Assembly: GCA_965230495.1 (NCBI GenBank)
Contig: OZ246004.1
Span: forward strand, 2,418,001-2,482,000
Source of the DNA: JACJYM01 sp965230495
GTDB lineage: Bacteria; Bacteroidota; Bacteroidia; Chitinophagales; Saprospiraceae
Direction of reading: 5' to 3'
Length of the DNA stretch: 64,000 nt
In this document: positions 49,282 to 56,723 of the stretch, one piece after another
Layout: every line of letters starts with the position of its first letter
Numbering within the stretch: position 1 is the stretch's first letter
The notes under the pieces: generated by a model
Seen by the model: only the letters and a program-made list of their open reading frames with translations
Told to the model about the DNA's origin: nothing
Database searches by the model: none
Translations under genes and position numbers: made by a program

Positions 49282-49699
49282 TATTACTATTTTTGATTAG
49301 TGAAGGATTTATTTTAAGAAACTTTTTTTGCAGTTTCTTTTTGAACTTTTCAACTTTTGTTAGCTTACTTTTCTTTTTCCCAGCCACTTTAAAACATTCA
49401 TCAGTCACATAATTAATTAGTCTTGGAATAAGCCTTTTAGTACCATAGAACATAAGCTCTACTTCTTGAAGATCTCTATCTGAAACAACTGGTTCTACAT
49501 CAGCTAGCTCTAAATCCATCTCTTCTAAATAAAGCGATTTTACATTTTTGCCTATTAAGCTTTGCACTTTTATAGTATCACGAGTCAGATAATTATATAC
49601 AAAATGATAAATAGTAGGTTTATCACTTTTATCATCTATGAGTTTTACCTTTTTACAAATTTTGATAACGGCTAGTTTTGATCGTGCTCCCTTATACAT
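49274..49699 (-). CDS. Element hypothetical protein B (tandem paralogue 2)
   Basis: 141 residues, basic (Lys-rich tail KKKSKLTKVEKFKKKLQKK). It is a tandem paralogue of the next gene (48862-49281), sharing a KICKKVxLIDD core and the 'DVEPxxxxxDLQ' region. Basic tails suggest nucleic-acid association (inference). The overlap of 8 nt with paralogue 1 suggests one transcript. Confidence 0.55.
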   Translation of the reverse strand: MYKGARSKLAVIKICKKVKLIDDKSDKPTIYHFVYNYLTRDTIKVQSLIGKNVKSLYLEEMDLELADVEPVVSDRDLQEVELMFYGTKRLIPRLINYVTDECFKVAGKKKSKLTKVEKFKKKLQKKFLKINPSLIKNSNNE

Positions 49700-49786
49700 A
49701 TTTAAAAAATTTGCATTAGTGTACCGGGTATCATGAATACACGATACAGCTAATTAGTGAAAAAATAAATTGTGATTAGAGGCTTC

Positions 49787-50110
49787 TTATGAAGCGATTT
49801 TCTTTGTGGGTTGTACCAGACCTTTTTCTATCTGGTCAATAATCTGAGAATACTTATAAAAGGATTTGGATTTTTTTCCTCCTAGTTTATGTTTGATCAG
49901 GATTCCTTTTTGGACAAGAGTCGCTCTCATGGCGTAGGTGAGTCCAAACATTCGTTCCATATCCTCATCATCGAGATATTCTTTCTGAGTTGGGTTGATC
50001 TTTTCTTGAATGAGTGTTCTGATGTTATTCATGTCAGATTCAAACATAGTAACTTTTGCTAGTAGGGCTTGAAGCAATTCGTTGTTGCGATGTAGGAGTT
50101 GTATATCCAT
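49787..50110 (-). CDS. Small HTH-like protein (excisionase or regulator candidate)
   Basis: 107 residues. Helical N-terminus (about 1-45) that may form a coiled coil, then a region with the pattern of an excisionase-like (HTH_17-type) domain: DEDMERMFGLTYAMRATLVQKGILIKHKLGGKKSKSFYKYSQI. Such proteins are often encoded beside the integrase and direct excision. Whether it is the excisionase of this element is inference. Confidence 0.55.
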   Translation of the reverse strand: MDIQLLHRNNELLQALLAKVTMFESDMNNIRTLIQEKINPTQKEYLDDEDMERMFGLTYAMRATLVQKGILIKHKLGGKKSKSFYKYSQIIDQIEKGLVQPTKKIAS

Positions 50111-50227
50111 ATTTTATCGATTATAGTTTAATAATTATACTTGTCGATACAAATATAAGATATTATTTAGAATTGTTTCTATTTTTATTAGACCAGTTCA
50201 ATATTGAGCTAACATTTGTAAAAGTTT

Positions 50228-50953
50228 TTAGGGCTGATCTACTATCTCCATACAACTTCTTACCTCTTTGTCTACAACTTCCAACATTTGAGCAACAGTA
50301 ATAAATAATTTACTATCACATTTTTCCTCCTTACTAATCATCATACCCTTTATCATATCTATCCCAGTTAACTTGTATACATCTGTATTGCTTAATACAA
50401 AATTCGAAAACAGCTCCTTTGACTCTTCTCTTTTCATAATCCAATGAATTACTCTTGTATCACTATATACTTTGAAGTGGTTCAAGTACATGTAGGTTAT
50501 CAAAAAATGTAGCTCTTCTTTGTCAAGATCAAGTAGATAGTTTTTATCCTTAAATCTAAGAGTTTCCATCATTTTACTACCTATGGACTTAATATTTAAA
50601 AACTGCTTTAAACTTTCATAATTATCATCAGGTCTACCATCAATTATGGTCTTGAGATAATTATATTGATAATATGAGAAAATATGTCCAAAGTACATTG
50701 CAAAACTATGATTCCCTGTGGTTGGATAGTACCTCAACATACCAACTCTGCCTGATATTTTTTTTAATGTAAACTCTTGATCTCTTTTTACAAGATAGGA
50801 TATTATTAATCGTACTATCTCCTCTTCTTTCTTTACATCAATTTCCTCTTCTGAATACTTGAATTTCGTATTTCTTCTATCATATGTAACGTAACAATAG
50901 ATTGAACCTCTATAATCCCCAAACCTTACTCCTATCTTTTTCTCATTTTTCAT
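50228..50953 (-). CDS. Hypothetical protein adjacent to the integrase
   Basis: 241 residues, ATG at 50953, immediately after the integrase stop. No recognisable family, signal peptide or TM segment. N-terminal basic stretch (MKNEKKIGVRFGDYRGSIY) is followed by an alpha-helical-looking region rich in Lys, Glu and Tyr. Presumably co-transcribed with the integrase. Confidence 0.5.
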   Translation of the reverse strand: MKNEKKIGVRFGDYRGSIYCYVTYDRRNTKFKYSEEEIDVKKEEEIVRLIISYLVKRDQEFTLKKISGRVGMLRYYPTTGNHSFAMYFGHIFSYYQYNYLKTIIDGRPDDNYESLKQFLNIKSIGSKMMETLRFKDKNYLLDLDKEELHFLITYMYLNHFKVYSDTRVIHWIMKREESKELFSNFVLSNTDVYKLTGIDMIKGMMISKEEKCDSKLFITVAQMLEVVDKEVRSCMEIVDQP

Positions 50954-50954
50954 G

Positions 50955-52175
50955 TTACCAATTTACATTATCCAGTCCATCAGATATTATTTTCTCACTG
51001 AGGTGTACATATTTCATAGTTGTAGCTATTTTGCTATGCTGCATCAATGCTTGCAATAAGTGATGAGGTATTCTATTCGCCATATATGTGCCGAATGTAT
51101 GCCTGCCTACATGAGTAGTTAGTACTTTGTTTAACCCAGCTCTGGCACCTATCACTTTCAATTGTTTATTAGCAGCTTGATTACTTATATTTCCAAAGAT
51201 AGGCTTTGATTTGTATTGCGGTCCGAAAAGGTCTTTCAACATCTTCTCGTACCTGAGTATCATGGCATTTGGTTTTGATACGCCTTTATCATCTTTAAAG
51301 AGTTTGGAAATAGGTATATCAATGTGTTTACCCGTCTTTTTAGATCGAGTTCTTAGAAAATATTCCTCTCCCTTTTTATCAAACATACTCAAAGTAAGTG
51401 CCTTACTACTCTCATTTCTCAATGCTGTCCAACAACTAAATAAGAAAGCATCCCTTTGTACTTCAAGATATACTTCATCCGGTGCGAATTCTATTTGCTC
51501 TATTAGAGCTACTTCATCCATTGTCAAAAATGTTCTTGGCTTTGGTTGACCTTGCTTGACCTTGAATTTTAGATAAGGATTTCCATTAGGAAATACAATA
51601 TTTTTTCGTAGAGCTTGATTGATAAAATACTTTATGTTTTTATGATTTTTAGCTTTGGCCGTTAAGGATAATCCCTGCATTGTCATATATCCATCAAAGC
51701 CCTCAACAACTCTATATGTGAGATCGGAAAAGTACATTTTACTTTTATAGTCCTTCAGCTTACTTAGGGTAGTATTATAAGTCACAATTGTACTTCTGGC
51801 CTTGGTTCTTTTGCTGATTTCTATCTCAGATTCGACGAACTCATAAAAGGAATTGTAATCTGACCGGCTATCTCTCTCCAAATCCTCCAGCTCGCACCTG
51901 CCAAATCTATTCATAATATGCATTACCTTTTCCTGGTATGTTTTCATCATTCCCAGGAGTCGTATATTGTATCTAACTTCTAGGTCGTGCTTAATTACTT
52001 GACTAGTAGCACTATTCCATTGCTCAGGAGATACATATATATTGGTAGAAATGTACTTGTGCTTAGTTTTGCGTTTGGAATTGGGTTTGTAAGCTACTAA
52101 TTGGATTAGAGCTTCACCGTGCTTATTCAATTTATTCTTTTTGTTGTGTACAAAAGAAAATCGTATTGGTTTCAT
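50955..52175 (-). CDS. Tyrosine recombinase (integrase) of the element
   Basis: 406 residues from the ATG at 52175; the in-frame TTG at 52196 is less likely. N-terminal SAM-like and arm-binding domains, then the C-terminal catalytic domain: R253 in TALRNESSK, a catalytic Lys in TRSKKTGKH, H355 and R358 in THVGRHTF, H380 in LMQHSKIA, and the nucleophile Y389 in MKYVHLS. This is a Bacteroidota-type phage integrase. It lies 170 nt from the tRNA-Asp gene, whose 3' end is the att site. Confidence 0.93.
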   Translation of the reverse strand: MKPIRFSFVHNKKNKLNKHGEALIQLVAYKPNSKRKTKHKYISTNIYVSPEQWNSATSQVIKHDLEVRYNIRLLGMMKTYQEKVMHIMNRFGRCELEDLERDSRSDYNSFYEFVESEIEISKRTKARSTIVTYNTTLSKLKDYKSKMYFSDLTYRVVEGFDGYMTMQGLSLTAKAKNHKNIKYFINQALRKNIVFPNGNPYLKFKVKQGQPKPRTFLTMDEVALIEQIEFAPDEVYLEVQRDAFLFSCWTALRNESSKALTLSMFDKKGEEYFLRTRSKKTGKHIDIPISKLFKDDKGVSKPNAMILRYEKMLKDLFGPQYKSKPIFGNISNQAANKQLKVIGARAGLNKVLTTHVGRHTFGTYMANRIPHHLLQALMQHSKIATTMKYVHLSEKIISDGLDNVNW

Positions 52176-52306
52176 AGTTCCTAGCTTTGTCAACAAAGTT
52201 GGTACAACAACTAGTACACCAAAAAAACGAATTACTATAAGAAACTACGAATTAAGTCAAAACCCTACTAATGAATAATTCGTTATTGATCAGTTACTTA
52301 TAAAAA

Positions 52307-52342
52307 AAAGAGGAAAAAACTTGTTATCGCTTTCTCCTCTTT
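52307..52342 (-). terminator. Replacement terminator downstream of tRNA-Asp, carried by the element
   Basis: Stem AAAGAGGA (52307-52314) with TCCTCTTT (52335-52342), followed on the minus strand by a run of T. It sits immediately after the tRNA 3' end, replacing the original terminator now at 42965-42994. Confidence 0.65.
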
Positions 52343-52356
52343 GCGGTCTGGACGGG
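52340..52356. repeat. Right attachment site (17 bp, within tRNA-Asp 3' end)
   Basis: TTTGCGGTCTGGACGGG, identical to 42992-43008. Thirteen of its bases form the 3' end of tRNA-Asp and the rest is the flanking sequence. Confidence 0.85.
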
Positions 52357-52417
52357 ACTCGAACCCGCGACCCCCTGCGTGACAGGCAGGTATTCTAACC
52401 AACTGAACTACCAGACC
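52344..52417 (-). tRNA. tRNA-Asp (GTC)
   Basis: 74 nt on the minus strand. Acceptor stem GGTCTGG / CCAGACC, anticodon stem CCTGC / GCAGG with loop CTGTCAC (anticodon GTC), T-loop GTTCGAGTC and discriminator base G. CCA is not encoded. Intact despite being the attachment site of the element. Confidence 0.97.
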
Positions 52418-52555
52418 TTCCCAGCTTTCTTCAAAGCTTTGCAAAGATATAAACCATTTTCAATTTTTGCACATATTTTTTTTAAAAAATATGCGTCATA
52501 TTGCTCCGCTAATTACATTCAATTGAAAATGAAACATTTAAAGTCTAAATAATTT

Positions 52556-53248
52556 CTAATCCCTTCTACTCAACTTAACTTTTTTAGTTTTTTCCTTCCC
52601 ATCTCTCAGTACCTTTACTTTAATTTTTTCTCCCGGATCATATGGAGATAAAGCTTCAACTAACCCAACATCTGAAAATATATACTTTTTATCCACTTTA
52701 AGAATAACATCACCCCTTCTCAGCCCTGCATTCTTTGCCCCAGAATTTTCAACAAAATCTTCAATAATAACACCTTGATCTGTATCCTCTATTATTACTC
52801 CCAACGACGCCTTGTTATTGTTGACAAATTCGTCGTTATCCATAAAAAATCGATTTCCTCTTTTTCGTTTGGGGAACATAAACTCTCTGCCCTTATCATT
52901 CTTCCTCATGTGAACCCCGTTCTCATCTTTTAGCTCTTTGATAATCACATCTATATCTTCATCACCGTCCCAATCTATATCGTCTCCGTTGATTTCTATT
53001 CTTTTAATAATCACATCTTCGTCTTCCAGGTCATCATTCTCAGACATTTCTATTTCCAACTCGTACTCCCTAAGTAATTCATCGGCTTCATCATCCTCAG
53101 CCTCAATCACTTCTCTTTTTCGTTCACCATTTTCATCCACAGTCTCTTTAATTATTTTAACTTTTTTTTTCTCAATTATTTCTTGAGCTTCTACACCAAA
53201 ACCAAGAAGTAAAAAAAACATAAATGCTAAACTAAATTTCAATTTCAT
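52556..53248 (-). CDS. Secreted PDZ-domain protein
   Basis: 230 residues from the ATG at 53248; the frame is open to 53287, but the extension is not a signal peptide. Signal peptide up to GVEAQ, then an acidic, Asp/Glu-rich middle (EDDEADELLREYELEIE and beyond), then a C-terminal PDZ domain (about 150-225) with GVIIEDTDQGVIIEDF, GAKNAGLRRGDVILKVD and YDPGEKIKVKVLRDGK. No protease domain. It may bind C-termini of other exported proteins. A -7 box lies at 53270-53277. Confidence 0.82.
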   Translation of the reverse strand: MKLKFSLAFMFFLLLGFGVEAQEIIEKKKVKIIKETVDENGERKREVIEAEDDEADELLREYELEIEMSENDDLEDEDVIIKRIEINGDDIDWDGDEDIDVIIKELKDENGVHMRKNDKGREFMFPKRKRGNRFFMDNDEFVNNNKASLGVIIEDTDQGVIIEDFVENSGAKNAGLRRGDVILKVDKKYIFSDVGLVEALSPYDPGEKIKVKVLRDGKEKTKKVKLSRRD

Positions 53249-53269
53249 AATTATAATATTTATAGGAGA

Positions 53270-53277
53270 CAAATATA
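53270..53277 (-). promoter_or_regulatory. -7 box of the PDZ protein gene
   Basis: TATATTTG on the minus strand, a perfect TAnnTTTG match, 22 nt before the ATG. Confidence 0.5.
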
Positions 53278-53330
53278 TACGAATCAATTCGTAGTTTTAA
53301 AGCTCCTATTCTTTTTAAATCTTTTTTAAC

Positions 53331-53338
53331 TATTTTTG
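53331..53338 (+). promoter_or_regulatory. -7 box of the secreted unknown protein gene
   Basis: TATTTTTG, full match. It lies so close to the ATG at 53345 that transcription would start at or beyond it; the ATG at 53363 may then be the true start. Confidence 0.4.
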
Positions 53339-53344
53339 TATACT

Positions 53345-54802
53345 ATGATCAGACAAACATTGATGCCAAAAAGAGATTTTTTATGTGCTATAATTCTTTG
53401 TTTGTTGGCTATTACCGGTGAAACATTTTCACAAATAGTTTCCGTTTCAAAAGAAATAAGTATCAAGAGTGATTTAGCCTATGATATTTTCACCGACCTT
53501 CCGGATAATATTATTCTGTATAGAGATAAAGGACGTAATTTGAAATTCGAAGTTTTTGATAGGCAGCTGAAATACCTGTATTCTCAAAACATTAGCCTTG
53601 ACGATAAAAAGGATAATATCGCTCATGTCATTAATAAAGATGGAATTATTAATGTCTACTATACTCATAAAGAAGATGATATTTATCAACTAAAAGTAAA
53701 GTCTTACAACTCAGAAGGTTCTCCAATTGATACGGCTTTGCTTGTAATGGACAGGGGCGATTTGTTTGCTAAGACTTTGGGTAGTGTGGAATCAGAAGAT
53801 AGATCAAAAATAGCTCTCTTTCGTTACCATCAAAAAAAACTACATTATTTTATAATTGACAACGATTCTCTTTCCGTCATCAGTCATTCTACATTAGGGA
53901 GAAAAAGAAGAAAATACTCAGATGCTATAAGTGATGTTCTTTTGTCAAATAAGGGGGTTTTCTTTTTAGTTCAATCCAGTGATTTCGAAAGTGGTGGCAA
54001 GAACAATGTCATTAACATTAAGAAAATGGATTTAAGTGGTAATAACTATACTTTCAAATTACTATTTGAAGAAGCATTTTCTCAAAAGTTAGTAATAGAT
54101 ATTGATTCTAAACGAAACTTATTAGTGGTAGCTGGTTTGTTAGAATCAGAAAATAGTTACAGTTCTCAAAGTTATTTTCTTAACAAGGTAAGTATCGATG
54201 AATGGCCCGAAAAGGAAAGTATTAAAGAATATCGTTTAAGTGAAGATATAGTAAAAAGAGTCAATGGTTCTGCTTATAACAAAAGAAAAGATATCTTCCA
54301 CTACGATTTTACTGATTTACTATTCAGGGAAGATGGTGGTGTAATGTTGATTGCAGAATATAGTAAGATAATATATAGAAGATCTTCCTATGGAGGAAGA
54401 GGTAGAAGGTTTGGTAATGAAATGGGATTTAGAAATTTAACGGACTATTACAACGAGAATTTGCTTCTGTTCAATATTGATCCCTCTGATAAGATTTCTT
54501 GGGAAACAGTTCTACACAAAAAGCAGTACTCTCAAGATGATGGAGGTTTTTTCTCTTCGTATTTTGCCTATATTACTCCTTCTCGGATTCGTTTACTGTA
54601 CAATGATGAAATCAAGGCTAATAGTACAGTAAGTGAATATGTTCTGGATCCATTAGGGAATTTTGAAAGAAATAGTGTGTTAAGTACAGAATACCAAAAC
54701 CTAAGGCTTCGTATTCAGGACGCTATTCAGATTTCTCCAAATGAAATAATTGTTCCCAGCGAAAAATCTAACAAACTTAAATTGGTCAAAATTTCTTTTT
54801 AA
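53345..54802 (+). CDS. Secreted protein of unknown function
   Basis: About 485 residues, with a signal peptide (hydrophobic CAIILCLLAITG, cleavage near TFSQ). The rest is soluble and shows no recognised domain; a Gly/Arg-rich loop RRSSYGGRGRRFG is present near residue 350. Start choice: ATG 53345 or, because a -7 box lies immediately upstream, ATG 53363 (MPKRDFLCAI). It precedes the TsaC-like gene by 6 nt and so may share its transcript. Confidence 0.6.
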   Translation: MIRQTLMPKRDFLCAIILCLLAITGETFSQIVSVSKEISIKSDLAYDIFTDLPDNIILYRDKGRNLKFEVFDRQLKYLYSQNISLDDKKDNIAHVINKDGIINVYYTHKEDDIYQLKVKSYNSEGSPIDTALLVMDRGDLFAKTLGSVESEDRSKIALFRYHQKKLHYFIIDNDSLSVISHSTLGRKRRKYSDAISDVLLSNKGVFFLVQSSDFESGGKNNVINIKKMDLSGNNYTFKLLFEEAFSQKLVIDIDSKRNLLVVAGLLESENSYSSQSYFLNKVSIDEWPEKESIKEYRLSEDIVKRVNGSAYNKRKDIFHYDFTDLLFREDGGVMLIAEYSKIIYRRSSYGGRGRRFGNEMGFRNLTDYYNENLLLFNIDPSDKISWETVLHKKQYSQDDGGFFSSYFAYITPSRIRLLYNDEIKANSTVSEYVLDPLGNFERNSVLSTEYQNLRLRIQDAIQISPNEIIVPSEKSNKLKLVKISF

Positions 54803-54808
54803 TATTAT

Positions 54809-55762
54809 ATGATAGGTAATGATTTATTCAAAGCCAAGGAGTTTTTAGATCTCAATCTTAATGTTGCTATTCCAACGGAAACGGTTTATGGTTTGGCTGG
54901 GAATGCATTTTCCCTAGAAGCTATTTCCTCTATCTTTGAAATAAAGCAACGCCCTAAATTTGATCCACTTATTGTACATATTAAAAATATTAACGAGTTA
55001 AAAGAATTGACTACCTCAGTAGATTCTCGAATAGAACGGTTGATCAATGCCTTCTGGCCAGGTCCATTAACCGTACTTCTACCCAAATCCGAAAAAATAC
55101 CCGACCTTGTAACCAACGGGTCTCGTCTTTGTGCTTTTAGAATCCCAAATCATAGCACCACATTAGAATTGTTAAATATTTTAGAATACCCACTTGTAGC
55201 ACCAAGTGCCAACCCTTTCAAATATATATCTCCAACAACTGCTCAACATGTAGAACAACAGCTTGGTAAAAAGGTACCGTATATCCTTAATGGTGGACCT
55301 TGCAAAATTGGACTTGAAAGTACCATTGTCGGCATTGATAATAATCAAGTTAAGATGTTTAGAAAGGGAGGTATTACTATTGATGCTTTGGAAAAAATTG
55401 TCGGTCCTATACATGTTCTAAATAATTCCACAAGTAATCCACAAGCTCCTGGGATGCTCTCTCAACACTATTCTCCTTTAACTAAACTAATATTGGGAAA
55501 CATTGAAAAATTACTAAGTGAATATCCAAATAAACGAATTGGTGTTTTGAGCTATAGTAAAGACTACTCAAGTTCTTCGAATGTAAAAAAACAATTTGTG
55601 CTATCTCCGAAAAAAAACCTAAAAGAAGCGGCTAGAAACTTATTCAAGGCCTTGCGTATGTTAGATGATTCTGATGTAGATTTTATTGTTGGTGAATACT
55701 TACCTAATGAAGGGCTTGGTTTAGCTATAAATGACAGGCTTACAAGAGCTTCTACAGATTAG
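54809..55762 (+). CDS. L-threonylcarbamoyladenylate synthase (TsaC/Sua5)
   Basis: 317 residues with the YrdC domain first (PTETVYGLAGNAF, RPKFDPLIVHI, PLVAPSANPFKY) and a C-terminal Sua5 domain (PGMLSQHYSP onwards, about 210-317). It forms threonylcarbamoyl-AMP from threonine, bicarbonate and ATP, for the t6A37 modification of tRNAs reading ANN codons. The C-terminal extension identifies the Sua5 type rather than the shorter TsaC. Full length; it starts 6 nt after the preceding gene. Confidence 0.92.
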   Translation: MIGNDLFKAKEFLDLNLNVAIPTETVYGLAGNAFSLEAISSIFEIKQRPKFDPLIVHIKNINELKELTTSVDSRIERLINAFWPGPLTVLLPKSEKIPDLVTNGSRLCAFRIPNHSTTLELLNILEYPLVAPSANPFKYISPTTAQHVEQQLGKKVPYILNGGPCKIGLESTIVGIDNNQVKMFRKGGITIDALEKIVGPIHVLNNSTSNPQAPGMLSQHYSPLTKLILGNIEKLLSEYPNKRIGVLSYSKDYSSSSNVKKQFVLSPKKNLKEAARNLFKALRMLDDSDVDFIVGEYLPNEGLGLAINDRLTRASTD

Positions 55763-55795
55763 TAAACCTTTTTATTTCAATAATATTTATATATA

Positions 55796-55803
55796 TATCT
55801 TTG
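55796..55803 (+). promoter_or_regulatory. -7 box of the YceI lipoprotein gene
   Basis: TATCTTTG, a perfect TAnnTTTG match, 37 nt before the ATG. Confidence 0.5.
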
Positions 55804-55840
55804 TATTAATATTTTTTCACACAATCAATTAATTTTAATT

Positions 55841-56518
55841 ATGAATAAGTTTTTTGGATTAGCGTTAATCGCTTTTTTCTCCTTATCAATTATAGCTTGT
55901 AAAGATAAGCCAAAAGGTGAGGCTGCTAAGACTGAAGAAGCTGCTAAAGTAGCAACTGCTTCTGGTTCTTCTTACTCGGTAGATGCTACTACTAGTAAAG
56001 TAATGTGGATAGGTACTAAACCTGCTGGCTCACATAATGGCACTGTAAATGTCAGTGAGGGTTCAATCTCCGTAGATAATGGTACTGTTAGTGCGGGAAA
56101 GTTTACTATTGACATGAATTCTATTACTTGTTTGGATCTAACAGGTGATGAAAAACTTTATCTGGAAGCTCATTTAAAAGGTACTTCAGAAGATAATGCC
56201 ACTGATTTCTTTAACGTCACTAAATTTCCTACTGCTTCTTTTGAAATATCAAAAGTAACAGGATTGGAGGGCACAGACGGTGTTAATTCCATTGTATATG
56301 GTAACTTAACAATTAAGGATATAACAAAACAAATAGCTTTTAAAGCGAATATTGATGTTAGCAATGATATGGTAAAAGTTACATCAAATCAATTTACTAT
56401 TAACAGAACTGACTGGGATATCAAGTATGGTTCTAAAACTTTCTTTGATAATTTAAAAGATAAGTTTATTGAAGATAATATGGGTATGAGTATCAACCTT
56501 GTGGCCAATAAGTCATAG
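55841..56518 (+). CDS. YceI-family lipoprotein
   Basis: 225 residues. The lipoprotein signal ends SLSIIAC (Cys at 20). After a short Lys/Glu/Ala-rich spacer, the YceI lipocalin-like domain (about 45-225) binds a polyisoprenoid or amphiphile; its WDIKYGSKTFFDN motif near the end fits. Monocistronic, with a -7 box upstream and a terminator (56545-56577) downstream. Specific ligand unknown. Confidence 0.88.
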   Translation: MNKFFGLALIAFFSLSIIACKDKPKGEAAKTEEAAKVATASGSSYSVDATTSKVMWIGTKPAGSHNGTVNVSEGSISVDNGTVSAGKFTIDMNSITCLDLTGDEKLYLEAHLKGTSEDNATDFFNVTKFPTASFEISKVTGLEGTDGVNSIVYGNLTIKDITKQIAFKANIDVSNDMVKVTSNQFTINRTDWDIKYGSKTFFDNLKDKFIEDNMGMSINLVANKS

Positions 56519-56544
56519 TTAACGTATACCCTAAGAAACAATAT

Positions 56545-56577
56545 AGAGCTGTATTCGATGAATGCAGCTCTTTTTTT
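56545..56577 (+). terminator. Terminator of the YceI gene
   Basis: Stem AGAGCTG / CAGCTCT with a few further pairs in the loop flank, followed by a T run, 27 nt after the stop codon. Confidence 0.8.
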
Positions 56578-56667
56578 ATGCCATTCATCTCTTTAATTGC
56601 ATAGGTATGCTTTCCCTATTATTGCTTTCTAAGATAGATAGTCATTATTATAACCTGAATGCAATAA

Positions 56668-56699
56668 AAGAAGCGGAAGTCATATGACTTCCGCTTCTT
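56668..56699 (-). terminator. 32-bp perfect palindrome, terminator of the giant surface protein gene
   Basis: Two 16-bp arms (AAGAAGCGGAAGTCAT and its exact complement) with no loop, 25 nt downstream of the giant protein's stop codon. Forms a strong hairpin in the minus-strand transcript. A T run after it is short. Confidence 0.55.
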
Positions 56700-56723
56700 A
56701 TTTGATCTGAATATTTATATTAA

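Larger units (their letters stand above)
42992..52356. mobile_element. 9.35-kb integrative element at tRNA-Asp
   Basis: Bounded by the 17-bp direct repeats; the tyrosine recombinase lies beside the tRNA copy. Contents: a cargo lipoprotein, a zinc-ribbon protein, a primase-helicase, four small or hypothetical genes and an integrase-linked gene. No relaxase, capsid or portal gene is visible, so it is a non-conjugative, satellite- or IME-like element whose spread would need a helper (inference). Confidence 0.85.
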
